Shown: positions 23,301 through 34,951 of the stretch, piece after piece
Numbering within the stretch: the first letter of the stretch is position 1
Layout: every line of letters starts with the position of its first letter
Source: Bicyclus anynana
Lineage: Eukaryota; Arthropoda; Insecta; Lepidoptera; Nymphalidae
Length of the DNA stretch: 64,000 nucleotides
Direction: 5' to 3'
Assembly: GCF_947172395.1 (NCBI RefSeq)
Contig: NC_069106.1
Location: 3,348,001-3,412,000 of the forward strand
Notes under the pieces: generated by a model
The model's input: the letters and a program-made list of their open reading frames with translations, nothing else
The model's database searches: none
What the model was told of the DNA's origin: nothing
Program-made: the position numbers and the translations under genes

Positions 23301-23683
23301 TTGCAGTGCATAGAAAATCGGTGTTTCTGGTATAAATAATATACAGAGTGTAAAAACAACACTCATAATTAGACCAATATAACACGTCCATTCGTAAGAT
23401 ACATATGGTCCAGTAGCAAATAATGCTATTCCACCTACTGTTTGGAATATTCCAACAATTGTTAGAAGTATTCCTCTTATTCTTGCAGAACTACAAAACA
23501 AAAAAATCATAATATTATACCAAAAAAAAAAATGATCTTATTATTCAAGGAGTTTGGCCAGAAAAAAAAAAACATCGTAGGAATCACATGTAGCTTCCGT
23601 TTTATTTTCATTGATTTGCTGCATTTTAGGTTTTTTAACCGACTTCCAAAAAGGAGGAGGTTCTACGTTCGGCTGTATGTATG

Positions 23684-23715
<32 letters not shown>

Positions 23716-26700
23716 ATGTCCAGCGATAATTCCGTCAATTATGGACCGACTTTAAAAAATCTTTTTTTGTTTTGTAGGGTTTACTTCCAGGGTGGTCCCA
23801 TTTTTTTCATGTCAGGATCTGATGATGGCATCCTAGAGAAATTGAGGGGAACTTTCGAAAGTTATAGAGACGGCTAGTACGTTTGTTAGTGTTTCCATAA
23901 GGTATTTTAAACCACTACAACTTTATGAAGGTTTGGAGTTGGTCTGATGATGGAGCCGAAACACAGACGATGGAACTCGTCAAGGATTTACAGCAGTCAC
24001 CTTTTGTTTGGGCTTGATTAATTTGTATTGATGAGTACTTTCCACCTATATGGGTTGTGACTGTATTAAGGGTCTGGTGATGAAGATGAGGGACAGTGAA
24101 GAGAACTCCTCGACGGTTCACAGTAGCTACCTTGTGTTTGGACTTGATAAATTTGTATTGATGAGAACTTTCCACCTAGATAGATTGTGACTGTATTAAG
24201 GGTCTGATGATGAAGACGAGGAACAGTGAAGAGAACTCCTCGACGGTTCACAGTAGCTACCTTGTGTTTGGACTTGATAAATTTGTATTGATGAGAACTT
24301 TCCTCCTAGATGGATTGTGACTGTATTAAGGGTCTGATTATGAAGACGAGGGACAGTGAAGAGAACTCCTCGACGGTTCACAGTAGCTACCTTGTGTTCC
24401 ACTTAGATAGGTTGTGACTGTACACACGCAGTGGGTATGCTAACACTAAAAATAAAAAAATAAAAATTTTAATAAAAAAAATTCAACCGACTTCCAACTC
24501 AAAAAATAACTTTAACTAAAAAGCAAAAAATAACATCCTACCTATGTGCTACCTTCTGATCAGTTTGAAGGCGGTGCCAAGCCAGTGATGTTTTAATTAA
24601 ATACGTTTAAACTACAAAATTTCTGTGGTTATTCCAGAAACAGCTTTAGTTAAAACACAACACTGGCTTGGCACCGCCTTCAAACTGATCAGAAGGTAGC
24701 ACATAGGTAGGATGTTATTTTTTGCTTTTTAGTTAAAGTTATTTTTTGAGTTGGAAGTCGGTTGAATTTTTTTTATTAAAATTTTTATTTTTTCCATAAA
24801 ATAGAATGCAATTTTAACCAGCTTCAAAAAAAGTGGGGGTTCTCAATTCAACGCGTATGCTTATTTTTTAATTTTAATAACTTTGTCATTTATTATTAAC
24901 CAATACTTCTAGATCGGTCTTATATATTTTTTATGTAAATCGGTTTAGTAATTTTGTGCAAAAATCAATTAAAAATCATGTGTCCCAAACGGTGCAGGAA
25001 AACCATCGTGAGGAAATCTGCATATCTGAGAATTTTCTTAATTAAAGCGTGTGTGAAGTCTGCCAATCCGCATTGAGCCAGCGTAATGGACTTTTGGCTT
25101 AACCCTTCTCATTCTGAGAGAAGACTTGAACTCAGCAGTGAGCCGAATATGGGTTGATAAAACGCATCTCACAGTTGATGAAACAATTTTTAACAAAGGC
25201 TTAAACCAGCTGATACTTACGCAATTTCGCCAATGTAGACCAAGTTAGTAACTGCAATAGCTCCAGTCCCTATCCCAGTCAGGATTCTCCCAATAAGCAA
25301 AAGTGTCAAGTTTCTAGTAGTTACCATCAATATATAAGCTAAAGACACTATAACTCCGCCCAATATGAAGCAAGGCTTTCTTCCTTTTATGTTTGACAAC
25401 CATAGTACTATGTGTGGACCTGAAATAGCAATACTCAATACATATAAATAAAATTCAAGTGTATGTCCGTAATTTCTATGGAACTGTACTCTTTCAAGCG
25501 CGTTTAGTATTTACTATACACGATTTAAAAACACAAACGACTTTTATTTTAAATTTTGTTTGTCGGTCTGTTTGTCCAGATTTTATTGAGAACTTCTCAG
25601 GCCACAACCCTATAGAAAATACGTCTTCAATAACAGCATTTTTTAATTTAAATTTTTTTTTCTCGTATTGTTCACGTCCTATCAAATGTTTCATCAACTA
25701 GAAATGTATTTTTATCATAGTTATGTATTATGCAAGAGAGCAAAATTGATTTTTAGTAAGTTAATGCCGAGCAAGCGAAGGATTCTAAGATCGCGAAGTG
25801 AGGGGCTAAAGAAAAGGATCCTTTTTACGGTACAACGATTTTATACACTGTTCATTCTCACTGTGATAGATGTCTAAATAGAGAATACTTTATGTTAAAT
25901 CTATTGTATTACTTAAAATAGTTATCTATTACTTATTTATAAAGTAGAAATGAATGGAGCGTTAAATTTGTTTGCACGCTTAGGCGTTAAAAACTTTTGC
26001 TTGCTGATATGGCTCAGCTACGAGTTAAGTAACTTTTCCGAGATAGCGAGATGAAAATACAAGTTTACCTGCTATGGCGCCTAAATACATGAATGTAGCG
26101 ACCAGAGATAACTGAGTTTCAGTCAGAAGATACGGAAGCGGTGATGTTCCAAGGTCACGGAGTTTTGGTAACACTGGTCCCGGCCATGCGTTTGAGTAAC
26201 CAACTACAGCTTGTCCTAGATACACTGAAAAGAGATAAACTAACTAAATCTCGTGCTAGATACACTGAAAAGAGATATACAAATCAAAGCTTCTGCTAGA
26301 TACACTGAAAAGAGATAAACCAATTAAAGTTTCTGCTAGATTCACTGAAAAGATATAAACTAACTGTAACTTGTCCTAAATACATTGAAAAGAAATTATC
26401 TATTTAATCCATAAGAAATTATCTATTAAGTCCTAGATACACTGAAAAAAAGATAAATCAACTAAAGTTTGTCCTAGATACACTGAAAAGAGATAAACCA
26501 ACTAACGCTTGTCCTAAATACACTGGAAAGAAATAAACCAAGTAAAGCTTGTCCTAAATACATTGAAAAGATATATACTAAGTAAAGCTAGTCCTAGATA
26601 CACTAAAAAGATATAAACTAACTAAAGATTGTCCTGGATACACTGAAAAGAGATAAACCAACTAAAGCTTGTCCTAAGTACACTGATAAGAGATAAACTA

Positions 26701-27315
26701 ACATAGCTTGTCCTAGATACACTGAAAAGAGATAAACTAAGTATAACTTGTCCTAAATACATTGAAAAGATATAAACCAACTGAAGTTTGTCCTAAATCC
26801 ACTGAAATGAGATATAGTAAGTAAAGCTTGTTCTAAATACACTGAAAAGAGATAAATCAACTATAACTTGTCCTAAATACACTGAAAAGATATAAACCAA
26901 CTTAAGCTTGCAGTATATACGAGCGAAATACATTAACTTATTAATGTTACACAATATAATAATACATATATGCACAAGCTTGTATGCCACGTACTTGTAC
27001 ATAATTATGTATTCTGTGATTTTACCAAAAAGCTAACAAGCCAAGCTCTGTCAACCTGCAGACTAATTCACTATCTTTGACGTATGCTAGTTGACATAAA
27101 CGAAATTGAGATTCTATGTAACAAATGCAATACAGTGGCTACTGGTACTCGTAGATATCGTATAGTAGGTAGATGACATTTTGGCAATTTATTTGATGTT
27201 CATTTTAATAGGTTGATAATAAAGACCAAAATAGTGAATAGGCCAGCTAGTACTATAACTTACAACATGACGATATAAGCACTTGTCTTTGAACGCCGCT
27301 TATTTTCGTGAACAT
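20332..27315 (-). CDS. Tret1-like: Facilitated trehalose transporter Tret1-like, gene 3 (451 aa)
   Basis: Closest paralog of gene 2 and of the same predicted function. Exons in transcript order: 27315-27264, 26224-26069, 25419-25221, 23490-23300, 22774-22392, 21435-21324, 20594-20332; lengths 52/156/199/191/383/112/263, all in frame. Landmarks: MFTKISGVQRQ start, YLGQAVVGYSNAWPGP in TM1, IKGRKPC loop, PETP after TM6, LQHGSG in TM7, ERVGRR, PETKGKSLLEIQKAL end with TGA. Two oddities. The exon 6 donor reads TCTG|gcaagt, a GC donor where its paralogs have GT. Intron 1 contains a roughly 40-bp tandem array built from the exon 2 acceptor. Intron 3 carries a 130-bp minisatellite and a long perfect-looking hairpin. 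The middle of exon 7 is nearly identical to genes 2 and 4. Confidence 0.93.
20770..20865 (+). mobile_element. Reverse transcriptase relic
   Basis: SLRTGC and, one frame over, FPGSWESANVIPIFKADTKT, matching the motif near the start of LINE reverse transcriptase domains. In intron 6 of gene 3. Confidence 0.5.
23930..24415. repeat. 130-bp minisatellite in intron 3 of gene 3
   Basis: Four units; agggtctgatgatgaagac-like starts at 23940, 24071, 24201 and 24331, each with actcctcgacggttcacagt. A tail variant resembling the preceding DNA transposon sequence at 23636-23930. Confidence 0.8.
24455..24793. repeat. Long inverted repeat, 133-bp arms
   Basis: Arms 24455-24587 and 24661-24793 are almost perfect complements, e.g. 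gaaggcggtgccaagccagt and actggcttggcaccgccttc, separated by 73 bases. Can form a hairpin in the gene 3 pre-mRNA (intron 3). Probably a MITE. Confidence 0.8.
24978..25165 (+). mobile_element. SINE family B, 5'-truncated
   Basis: tgtcccaaacggtgcaggaa to gtgagccgaatatgggttga; about 55 bases beyond the exon 3 donor of gene 3. Confidence 0.6.
26227..26913 (-). repeat. Tandem array of exon 2 splice-acceptor copies, about 40-bp unit
   Basis: About 16 units precede the true exon 2 acceptor of gene 3. Read on the minus strand, a unit is tttatctcttttcag followed by TGTATCTAGGACAAGC, i.e. pyrimidine tract, AG, and the codons for V-Y-L-G-Q-A. By my count 13 of 16 keep the AG; three have cattg, which removes it. 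A degraded gap lies at 26401-26428. Confidence 0.88.
27264..27315 (-). CDS. Tret1-like: Gene 3 start exon (52 nt)
   Basis: Encodes M-F-T-K-I-S-G-V-Q-R-Q-V-L-I-S-S-C plus one base, donor gtaagt. The inner ATG of gene 2 is ACG here, so translation must begin at the outer ATG (27315-27313), which fixes the start for both genes. Confidence 0.87.
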
Positions 27316-27433
27316 TTCAGTGCACCAATTTTGATGGGAGCACTTGGAAAACTGCAATATCCTAATACGTTATTATCTCTTACTACTTAGTATTAAACCT
27401 TGTTTGCGTGCTAAAGATTACGGCGGCTATTTT

Positions 27434-27484
27434 TGATAAATCTGCACAAATTAACAGAACAATGTTTGTATTACTATGTTTGCA
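27434..27484 (-). promoter_or_regulatory. Conserved block upstream of gene 3 start
   Basis: Counterpart of the gene 2 block: TGATAA at 27434-27439, then aatgtttgtattactatgtt matching aatgtttatattaccatgtt of gene 2. About 120 bases before the ATG. Confidence 0.4.
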
Positions 27485-28267
27485 GCTGCTTAAAAAAGTC
27501 ATTATTATCAGCATATTTAATGGCCTAATACAAGGCCAACTAATCTGTTCTCTAACTTTGGTCTAACAGTGGAATTAGACGTTGTAGGCACCGTTAGGGG
27601 ACCATTCACCCGCTGAATGTCAAATTTTCAAACAAATAGAGGTTAAATTCGACACTCATCGGCTGAATGATCCCCTGGGTTAATCAAATTATACATCAAA
27701 TCTAAAACAACTGAACTTAACAAAAATTACAATATCGTATACACTAGTTAGTCATTATTATCGGTTAGTAACCCAGATATATCCCCGATTAAAACATATG
27801 GCTATGATAATAGGATGTGTAAATAAGGATGTGGTTATATAATAATTGGCTTGATGAAGTTGAAATAGTTGATTGTTATACGTATGTAGGTATTTTTACG
27901 GCCCGAGACGTAAGGCGAAGGCCGCTAAATAGAAACCGAGTTTATAATGGGTTTAGCCCCACGTGTTACACTCTGCTTTTCACTACGATTTCGAGAAAAT
28001 AAAATAGTTTAGTACAATATTCAATGATTTATTTTAATTGAAAATTAAATGTACAAAGTCTACAATTTTGGATATTAAGGCAGATGCTTTTATCCGGTAA
28101 CATAATTTCCAACTACTGTGAAGATGAATAATGAGTATGTGAGGTAAATGTGGGAGATAATAGTTAAAAAAACTCCTTTCGTAAGTGAATCCATTTGTTG
28201 TTGTTTTCTCCAATTTAGCTAGGTAGGTATTTAAGTAAATGCGTCTCGACTTTGGTGGTTATATTTT

Positions 28268-28489
28268 TGGCTGGTGGGAGGCTTCGGTCGTGGCTAGTTA
28301 CCACCTTACCGAACAAAGACGTACCGCCAAGTGATTAAGCGTTCCGGTGCAATGTCGTGTAGAAACCGAAAGGGGTGTGGATTTTCATCCACCTCCTAAT
28401 AAGTTATAACGCTTCCATCTTAGATTGCATCATCACTTACCAGCAGGTGAGATTGTAGTCACGTCAACTTGTAAATAAAAAAAAATCCC
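28268..28489 (+). mobile_element. SINE family A, 5'-truncated
   Basis: From ggctggtgggaggcttcggt to caacttgtaaataaaaaa; upstream of gene 3. Confidence 0.6.
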
Positions 28490-28589
28490 CGTATCCCCGG
28501 GAACGGAAACCGCGTGGCGTCCACTATTAATATTAAAATAAGAAATATTTTTTTGTTTGTTTGTTACAAATTCACTAATTGGCGAATTT

Positions 28590-28737
28590 CTACCAGGTAG
28601 ACTGGCGACATCAAGCGAGTCGCAGGGATTCGCTGGATGCAGGTGGCTCAGTATCGTGATGTTTGGAAGTCCATACAAAAGGCCTATGTCCTGCAGTGGA
28701 CGTTGTACCTACATATGTATGTATTCCATCGCCTGTT

Positions 28738-28778
<41 letters not shown>

Positions 28779-28790
28779 AATGCGGACGAA
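28590..28790 (+). mobile_element. LINE ORF2 end with GAT tail
   Basis: cgagtcgcagggattcgctg through gtcctgcagtggacg, then (GAT)n at 28737-28782. Upstream of gene 3. Confidence 0.72.
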
Positions 28791-30649
28791 ACTACGGGGT
28801 TCTGCTAGTATTTTATAAAAATTAATAATCTTAATAATATAGAAGTAGGTATGATTGAATGATGCAAGGCGTGTATTTGGATTTTCCAAATTTTTCTTTA
28901 AGATGTGTAATCAACTAATTAAATAATTAAAACAGTTAATAGCATTGTTAACTTTTATTTAAAATTACTTAACAAAATTTTAATTACTTAACACACATTA
29001 AAAATTATTATACCTAATCAGTATTTAAATGCTCGCTTGTCACTTGATTATCGTTCTCCCACGTTGTCTTTTTTTGATGTATCAAAAAAGTCAACATCAC
29101 TAAAACTTAATTAACTTATAATATTAAAACATAGCCGATGATACTCACAAATATCGAGTCTTTCTATTGGTAAAAGAATTTTCAAAATCGGTTCAGTAGA
29201 ACCAGAGATACAGAGAGACCCTACAATACCACAAATTTTACTTATTTATAATATTACTAGCGGACCCTGTAAATTTTCCCTACCTTACCCACCCTCTACC
29301 CTACCCTACCTTACCTTCTCCTACCTACGCGCGGCCCTACTATACCTACAAGTTATTTTTACTACTACTACTACTATACTAGTTTTGTAATGACGAACGT
29401 CCTAAGCGTTTGTCAGTTGACAGTTATACAAAACGCACTCAGCATCTCATCTTACCAACAAAACCAAATGGACTTCTTGGAATAAATGGAATTTTTCAGC
29501 TTTCACCACCTTCTAATAAATGTCAGATAGTATAACCATACGAATAACCACATTAAGCAGAACCTCAAGGTTTCACCCGCATAGGTCCCATTCCTGTAGA
29601 AATACGGGGATAAAATATAGCCTAGGTTACTGGCTGATAATGTAGCTTTTTGTTGGTGAAAGAATTGTTCAAATCGGTCCAGTAATTTTTCATTAATTCC
29701 AGGGTTTCCCAGCAATTATAATTTGAACACTTTTCTAAAACACTAGCGGACCTGGTCAAGCTTCGCTTTGACTTTTGTGCACTTCTTCCATTCCCTTACC
29801 TACTCCAACCCTACACCTGCCCTATGTCTACCCTACTTCTACCCTAGCCCTACCCTACCCTTACCCTGCCCTTACCTTACTCCTACCCTGTTGAGTTATG
29901 CGCTTACCAAGGCATTTTGCGATTCATTTTTATACCATAGATGAATATAGGCAATCTTCTAGACAAGCGCGAACAAATCCCAATTTAGACCTCCATCATT
30001 GCTTCAAATTGGGCATGATTGTAGTCAAGCTCGATCTAGCATATACTTTAGAGATACACAAACAGAATGGAAAACAAAATGATTATAAAAAAGTTCCATT
30101 TTTTCGTCGAATCTTGATAGTTCCGGTGACGGAATCAAATGTATTGTTTCAAGGTCAAAGACCAAGGAGTTAAAGAACCCAAAAAAAAATACTTGAATCA
30201 TGTGAATTTTTCTGAATTAGGCCGACGTCATACACGAGAATCGTTTATTTTTAACAATTTAAAAAAAAATAATGCCGGAGTAACGTAAATAGTATTTTTA
30301 AAAATTGCCTTGGTGAAACACTGAGATTGTTGTGAGACTGAGAGTGGCTGAGTTTGTTGTAAGCTCTTCTCGGACCAAGGCGCGCGTTTGGAACCCTCGT
30401 AACTTTAATTTTAAGTTCTCGAATAATGATTATCACCATTATGTTAAGTTTAATATTATTACCTGACGTTTCGAAAGAGTTTGAAAACTAAGCCTATTTG
30501 AAATAAATGAATTTTGACTTGACTGAAGTAAATCAAAGGAGATTAAACCTTTCTTGCATAATCGACCCACCGCCATTTTGATTTTTTTTTTATCGCAGCG
30601 CACGATTAAAGTCGTATGTATAGTCATCATGGCACACGTTCAATAGGGA

Positions 30650-31135
30650 TGATGACAGTTTTTTAAATTGTATATAAATTAAGAGTATACTAATAGTAAA
30701 GCAATTTTGTAAAAGTAACAGGGTATCTGCGACCATTACTTTCGTAGCTACAAGGATTTAAAGGGTCAGATTTGCGGCGCTGCCGCGGATCCCTGAAAAA
30801 CGCTCCATACAAAATGCCACGATTAGTAACGCTGATCGTTAGGTTTGTATGGGCGTTCAAACAAAATTACTAATATCTTTGTTATTTGTGCGTTTATGTT
30901 TATAGTTCATTTATTGAAAAATGTCACATTTAATGTCAGGAAGCTAAAACTGTATGAATTTTCATCTAATTACGATAAAAAAAAATTTAATAGATTTTGA
31001 AATTTTATAATCTTATTTATTTTGCAAATATCCAGACAATCTTTGCTTTTTATGTATATATTAATTAACTTTGACCTTATTTACCCGAATGTATCATAAA
31101 AATCAATATATACAAACCAAGTCATCATCCCCATT
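30650..31135. mobile_element. Dispersed element with short inverted ends, copy 1
   Basis: Left gggatgatgacag and right gtcatcatcccc. The interior agrees over most of its length with 48688-49165, including tattagcatac/agtaaagcaattttgtaaaa. No open frame. Confidence 0.65.
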
Positions 31136-31662
31136 ATAGTAAATTATGATATAAGTGCGGTTAGTTGAAAATTACAGCCGAGGCGATATTGCAGCTCGAG
31201 CTGAAGGCGAGAGCACCCGAATTGTCGTATGCTAACCTAACCTAACCTAACTTTATATTTGATTGAATTATACTTATAATTAACAGTAACAACATGTTAA
31301 TAATGGAAGAACAATGTTTAAAATTAAGTGATTTACCCCTCCGATTTTCTTTCTTTTTCTTTTTTCTTTGATTTGTCCATTGTATTTTTTTATTATGCCC
31401 GCTGTAATATTTTTGTAACTCTATGGTAAATTTATCCTGATTGACAGTTTAACGGTTTTACTTCCGATAGATTTTAATACACCGAAAAATAACACGTTAA
31501 ATTATCATCAGTATTTTCAGTTCACAATATGACAATGTATATATAATAATATAATGTAAATATGTTCACAAATTTCCTCTTTTAAGCGCCTCATTTTTCA
31601 TGCTCTAATAACACATCTAACAGTATTTAATATCATTGCCCACATTATTAAAAAAACACTTA

Positions 31663-33380
31663 TCACAAAGCCTTTTGAATCTCCAACAAAGACTTTCCTT
31701 TAGTCTCTGGAATGAAAAATATAGTGAAAAGCATTGCACATGCGCATGACACTGAGAAGAACCAGAAGGCCACGTGACCACCAACAGCCTCCAACAGCGC
31801 ACCAAAAACTGTCGTCACGGCGAACCCGAACAGCCACGACGTGGTCATGGTCACGGTAGAGCCTTTGCTCCTGACATTGCTCGTGAACATCTCCCCTATT
31901 ATGGCTAAAGGGATTATGTTGAGACCTGCAAAAGAGATAGTCATGTTACATACAAGTACATTTAAATAGAGATAAAATAAACAAAAATCGAATTCCTCAT
32001 AATAATATGTAGGGAATAGTAGTCTGAGACGTATGACGTCAGGTGGCGCGACTTGTTTGGTAAAGAGTAGGGATTTAGAGAGGGGTAGCGATCGGTTGGC
32101 GGGAACAACTTGCGATATAAGGCTTCTCGTTGTACTGGCTTCAGTGCTTCAGGCAACATTACTTGTTGTGTAATTCTTTTTGGGTTACTTGGGATAGGCG
32201 GGAAGACTAATTTGAGTGGAAAAAGGGAGCGTTGGTTAACTGACAAAGGCGCCTTTAACCTACACATAACGTTCACAAGTGCGTGACTTCACTCAAGGTC
32301 ACTGCCATCTGCCATTCTAGGGTCTTATTTTGGTTACAATTTGATTTGTTAACTATGTTGTCCTGACTAATGTTGTAAATAGCCTTGGTTTGATATTATT
32401 TTTTTTATTTTTTTGTAACCCACTTCTGAGTCTGCTAAAAAATATGTTATTTATCGTTATCAGCCTATTTTTAACCGACTTCAAACGCGTATTTTTTCTT
32501 TTTACCTTCGTCATTTACTAACAATTTTGAAAATTATTTTTTTGTTTGATAGAGTGTACTTTCAAACTATTCCCATTTAATTTTTATGAAAATCCATAAC
32601 GTAATTTTGAGTTTAAATCAAAATAACTGAAAGAAGTCTTTGACATCGGTTCCATTTTGATTATAGTATACTAGCGGATGACTACGACTTCGTCCGCGTG
32701 GAATTCAGTTTTTCGTAAATTCCGCGAGAACCATGGATTTTTCTAGGATGAAAAGTATGTGTTAATTCAGAGTATTTTTTAATCTCCGTTTCAAATTTCA
32801 GCCAAATCGGTTCAGTAGTTGTGGCGTTAAAGAGTAACAAACATCTACATAAACATCCATACAAACTTCGTCAGACGGATTTTAATCTTAATAAAGAGTA
32901 GCTCATAGGAAACTCTTTATATTAAATCTCTTATATTGAATACATGAATATATCCGTATACTTTTAGACTTTTACCTAAGAATTAATAAACGAAACAATT
33001 AAATTACCACAATCGTAGGCTATATAGAACAGTATTAGTATCACCAACGGTAACCACTTTATGTGATCGATTACAGGATTCCGAATGTGATCCAAGTAGA
33101 AGTATAAACCGAGTAAGAACTGAAAATAAACAAGAGGTTATAAAAAATCCATCTAATTTGGTAGAAATGGTTTAAGAAGAAGATACGTAAACATACGTAA
33201 CATTATTTCATTTACAACTCTTACGTTTAGTTCATCACATCCAAGGAAGTGCTCCTTCTGCTACCAAGCAGAATGTTCCGGTCTAAAGGACTTAGTAGTA
33301 GACTTAATACCTACTGCAGCAGGTTCACAAAATCAGGGCAGACTATATTTCTTGCATGCCCTGCAAAGTGTTGCATTGTT

Positions 33381-33421
<41 letters not shown>

Positions 33422-34915
33422 ATCAGCCGATGGACGTCCACTGCAGGACATAGGCCTTTTGTAGGGACGTTTTCCAAACATCACGATACTGAGCCACCTG
33501 CATCCAGCGAATCCCTGCGACTCGCTTGATGTCGTCAGTTTACCTGGTGGGGGGTCGGCCAACACTGCGCTTACTAGTGCGGGGTCGCCATTCCAGCACT
33601 TTGGGACCCCAACGTCCATCGGCTCTTCGCACTATGTGCCCCGCCCATTGCCACTTCAGCTTCGCAACTCCTTGAGCACTGACAACACGCACTGTTTAAG
33701 ACTTTTGTCTTCAGGTCTTCAGCACTGTTATAGACAATAATTTTCCAACAGTTAAACCAACCATTAATTAAATAATAGTAAAAAAACAGCTAGTTAGTAA
33801 TAACTTTTAATATTCCCGTTATTGATGCAAGTTGGGAGGAGGGGAGATTACCAAAAGTTGTTACTAAACAGATGTTTTATGTACTGTTGTTTAATTACCT
33901 CTCAGCCTCTCATCGAGATGAACCTAGTCACGGAAAATATATATTACTAGCTGACGCCGCGCGGTTTCACCTGCGTAGTTCCCGATCCCGTAAGAATACA
34001 GGGATAATATATAGCCCATAGCCTTCCTTGATAAATGGCCTATCTAACACTGAAAGATTTTTTTAAATCGGACCTGTAGTTCCTGAGATTAGCGCGTTCA
34101 AACAAACGAACTCTTCAGCTTTATAGTATTAGTATTGACAGTTATTACTATAAAAAAATCCTCATATTTACTAACCATACCAAAAGAGCATGCTGCGGAT
34201 GACATTATTAAAACTTTCTTTCTTCCAGTGTTTTCAATAAACATTGGCGTTAAAGTACTTCCAATCAGCTGTGAGCACGCAATAATGATCATAGCGAGAC
34301 TCGATTCTATCGGTGATCCAGCCATTTCAAATATAGCTGCAGAAAAAAATACTATAGCCAAAACACCGCTGCATTGTTGAAAAATATTTATAATGATGAC
34401 GATTTGCAACGCTTTCCTGTTAATTCTAATGGTAAACAGGTCTATCCAATCCTTTTTGGTATTTGTAACCTCCTTTTTTGTCTCCATCAATTCGTTCATA
34501 TCATCCAATCTATCTAGATCTTGTAACACTTTTTCTAATTCTTCATATTTACCTACAATTTACAGAAGATTATTCAAGACTTTGCATTTAGCATTATCAT
34601 CATTAGCAGATGATAGACGCTCACTGCTGGGCATAGGACTCTTAAAAGACATTTCAAATAATCCCTCGCTCCCTTTTATCTTCTTGATGTCATCGTCCAC
34701 CTAGTTGAGGATCTACTAAATGGGCTTTTCGGTGCGGGGTCAAAATTCCAGCACCTTAATACCCCAACGTCCATTTGCTCTTCGTATTAGATTTGTTGTG
34801 ACGTCGTTAGATTTGCTCTTCGTATTAGCCACTGGATGGCGGATCGAAACCATTGCGCATGGAGTTCCATGCAAGAGGCCTATATCCAGCAGTGGACTTT
34901 TATCGGCTGATAATA

Positions 34916-34951
<36 letters not shown>

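Larger units (their letters stand above)
27316..31662. other. Intergenic, genes 3 and 4
   Basis: Upstream block of gene 3, SINE and LINE ends, pyrimidine-rich CCTAC-like runs (29263-29340, 29810-29895), the 30650-31135 element, and a short (CCTAA)n at about 31232-31250. The open frames at 29898-30173 and 30439-30630 resemble nothing I know and have no supporting context. Confidence 0.55.

Noticed and set aside
24066..24402. Repeated open frame starting MNRRGVLFTVP-like
   Set aside because: It is the antisense reading of the 130-bp minisatellite.
23930..24415. CRISPR array
   Set aside because: Tandem repeats without distinct spacers, in a eukaryotic intron.
31232..31250. Interstitial telomere (CCTAA)n
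   Set aside because: Only about three to four units; expected by chance or as a repeat fragment.
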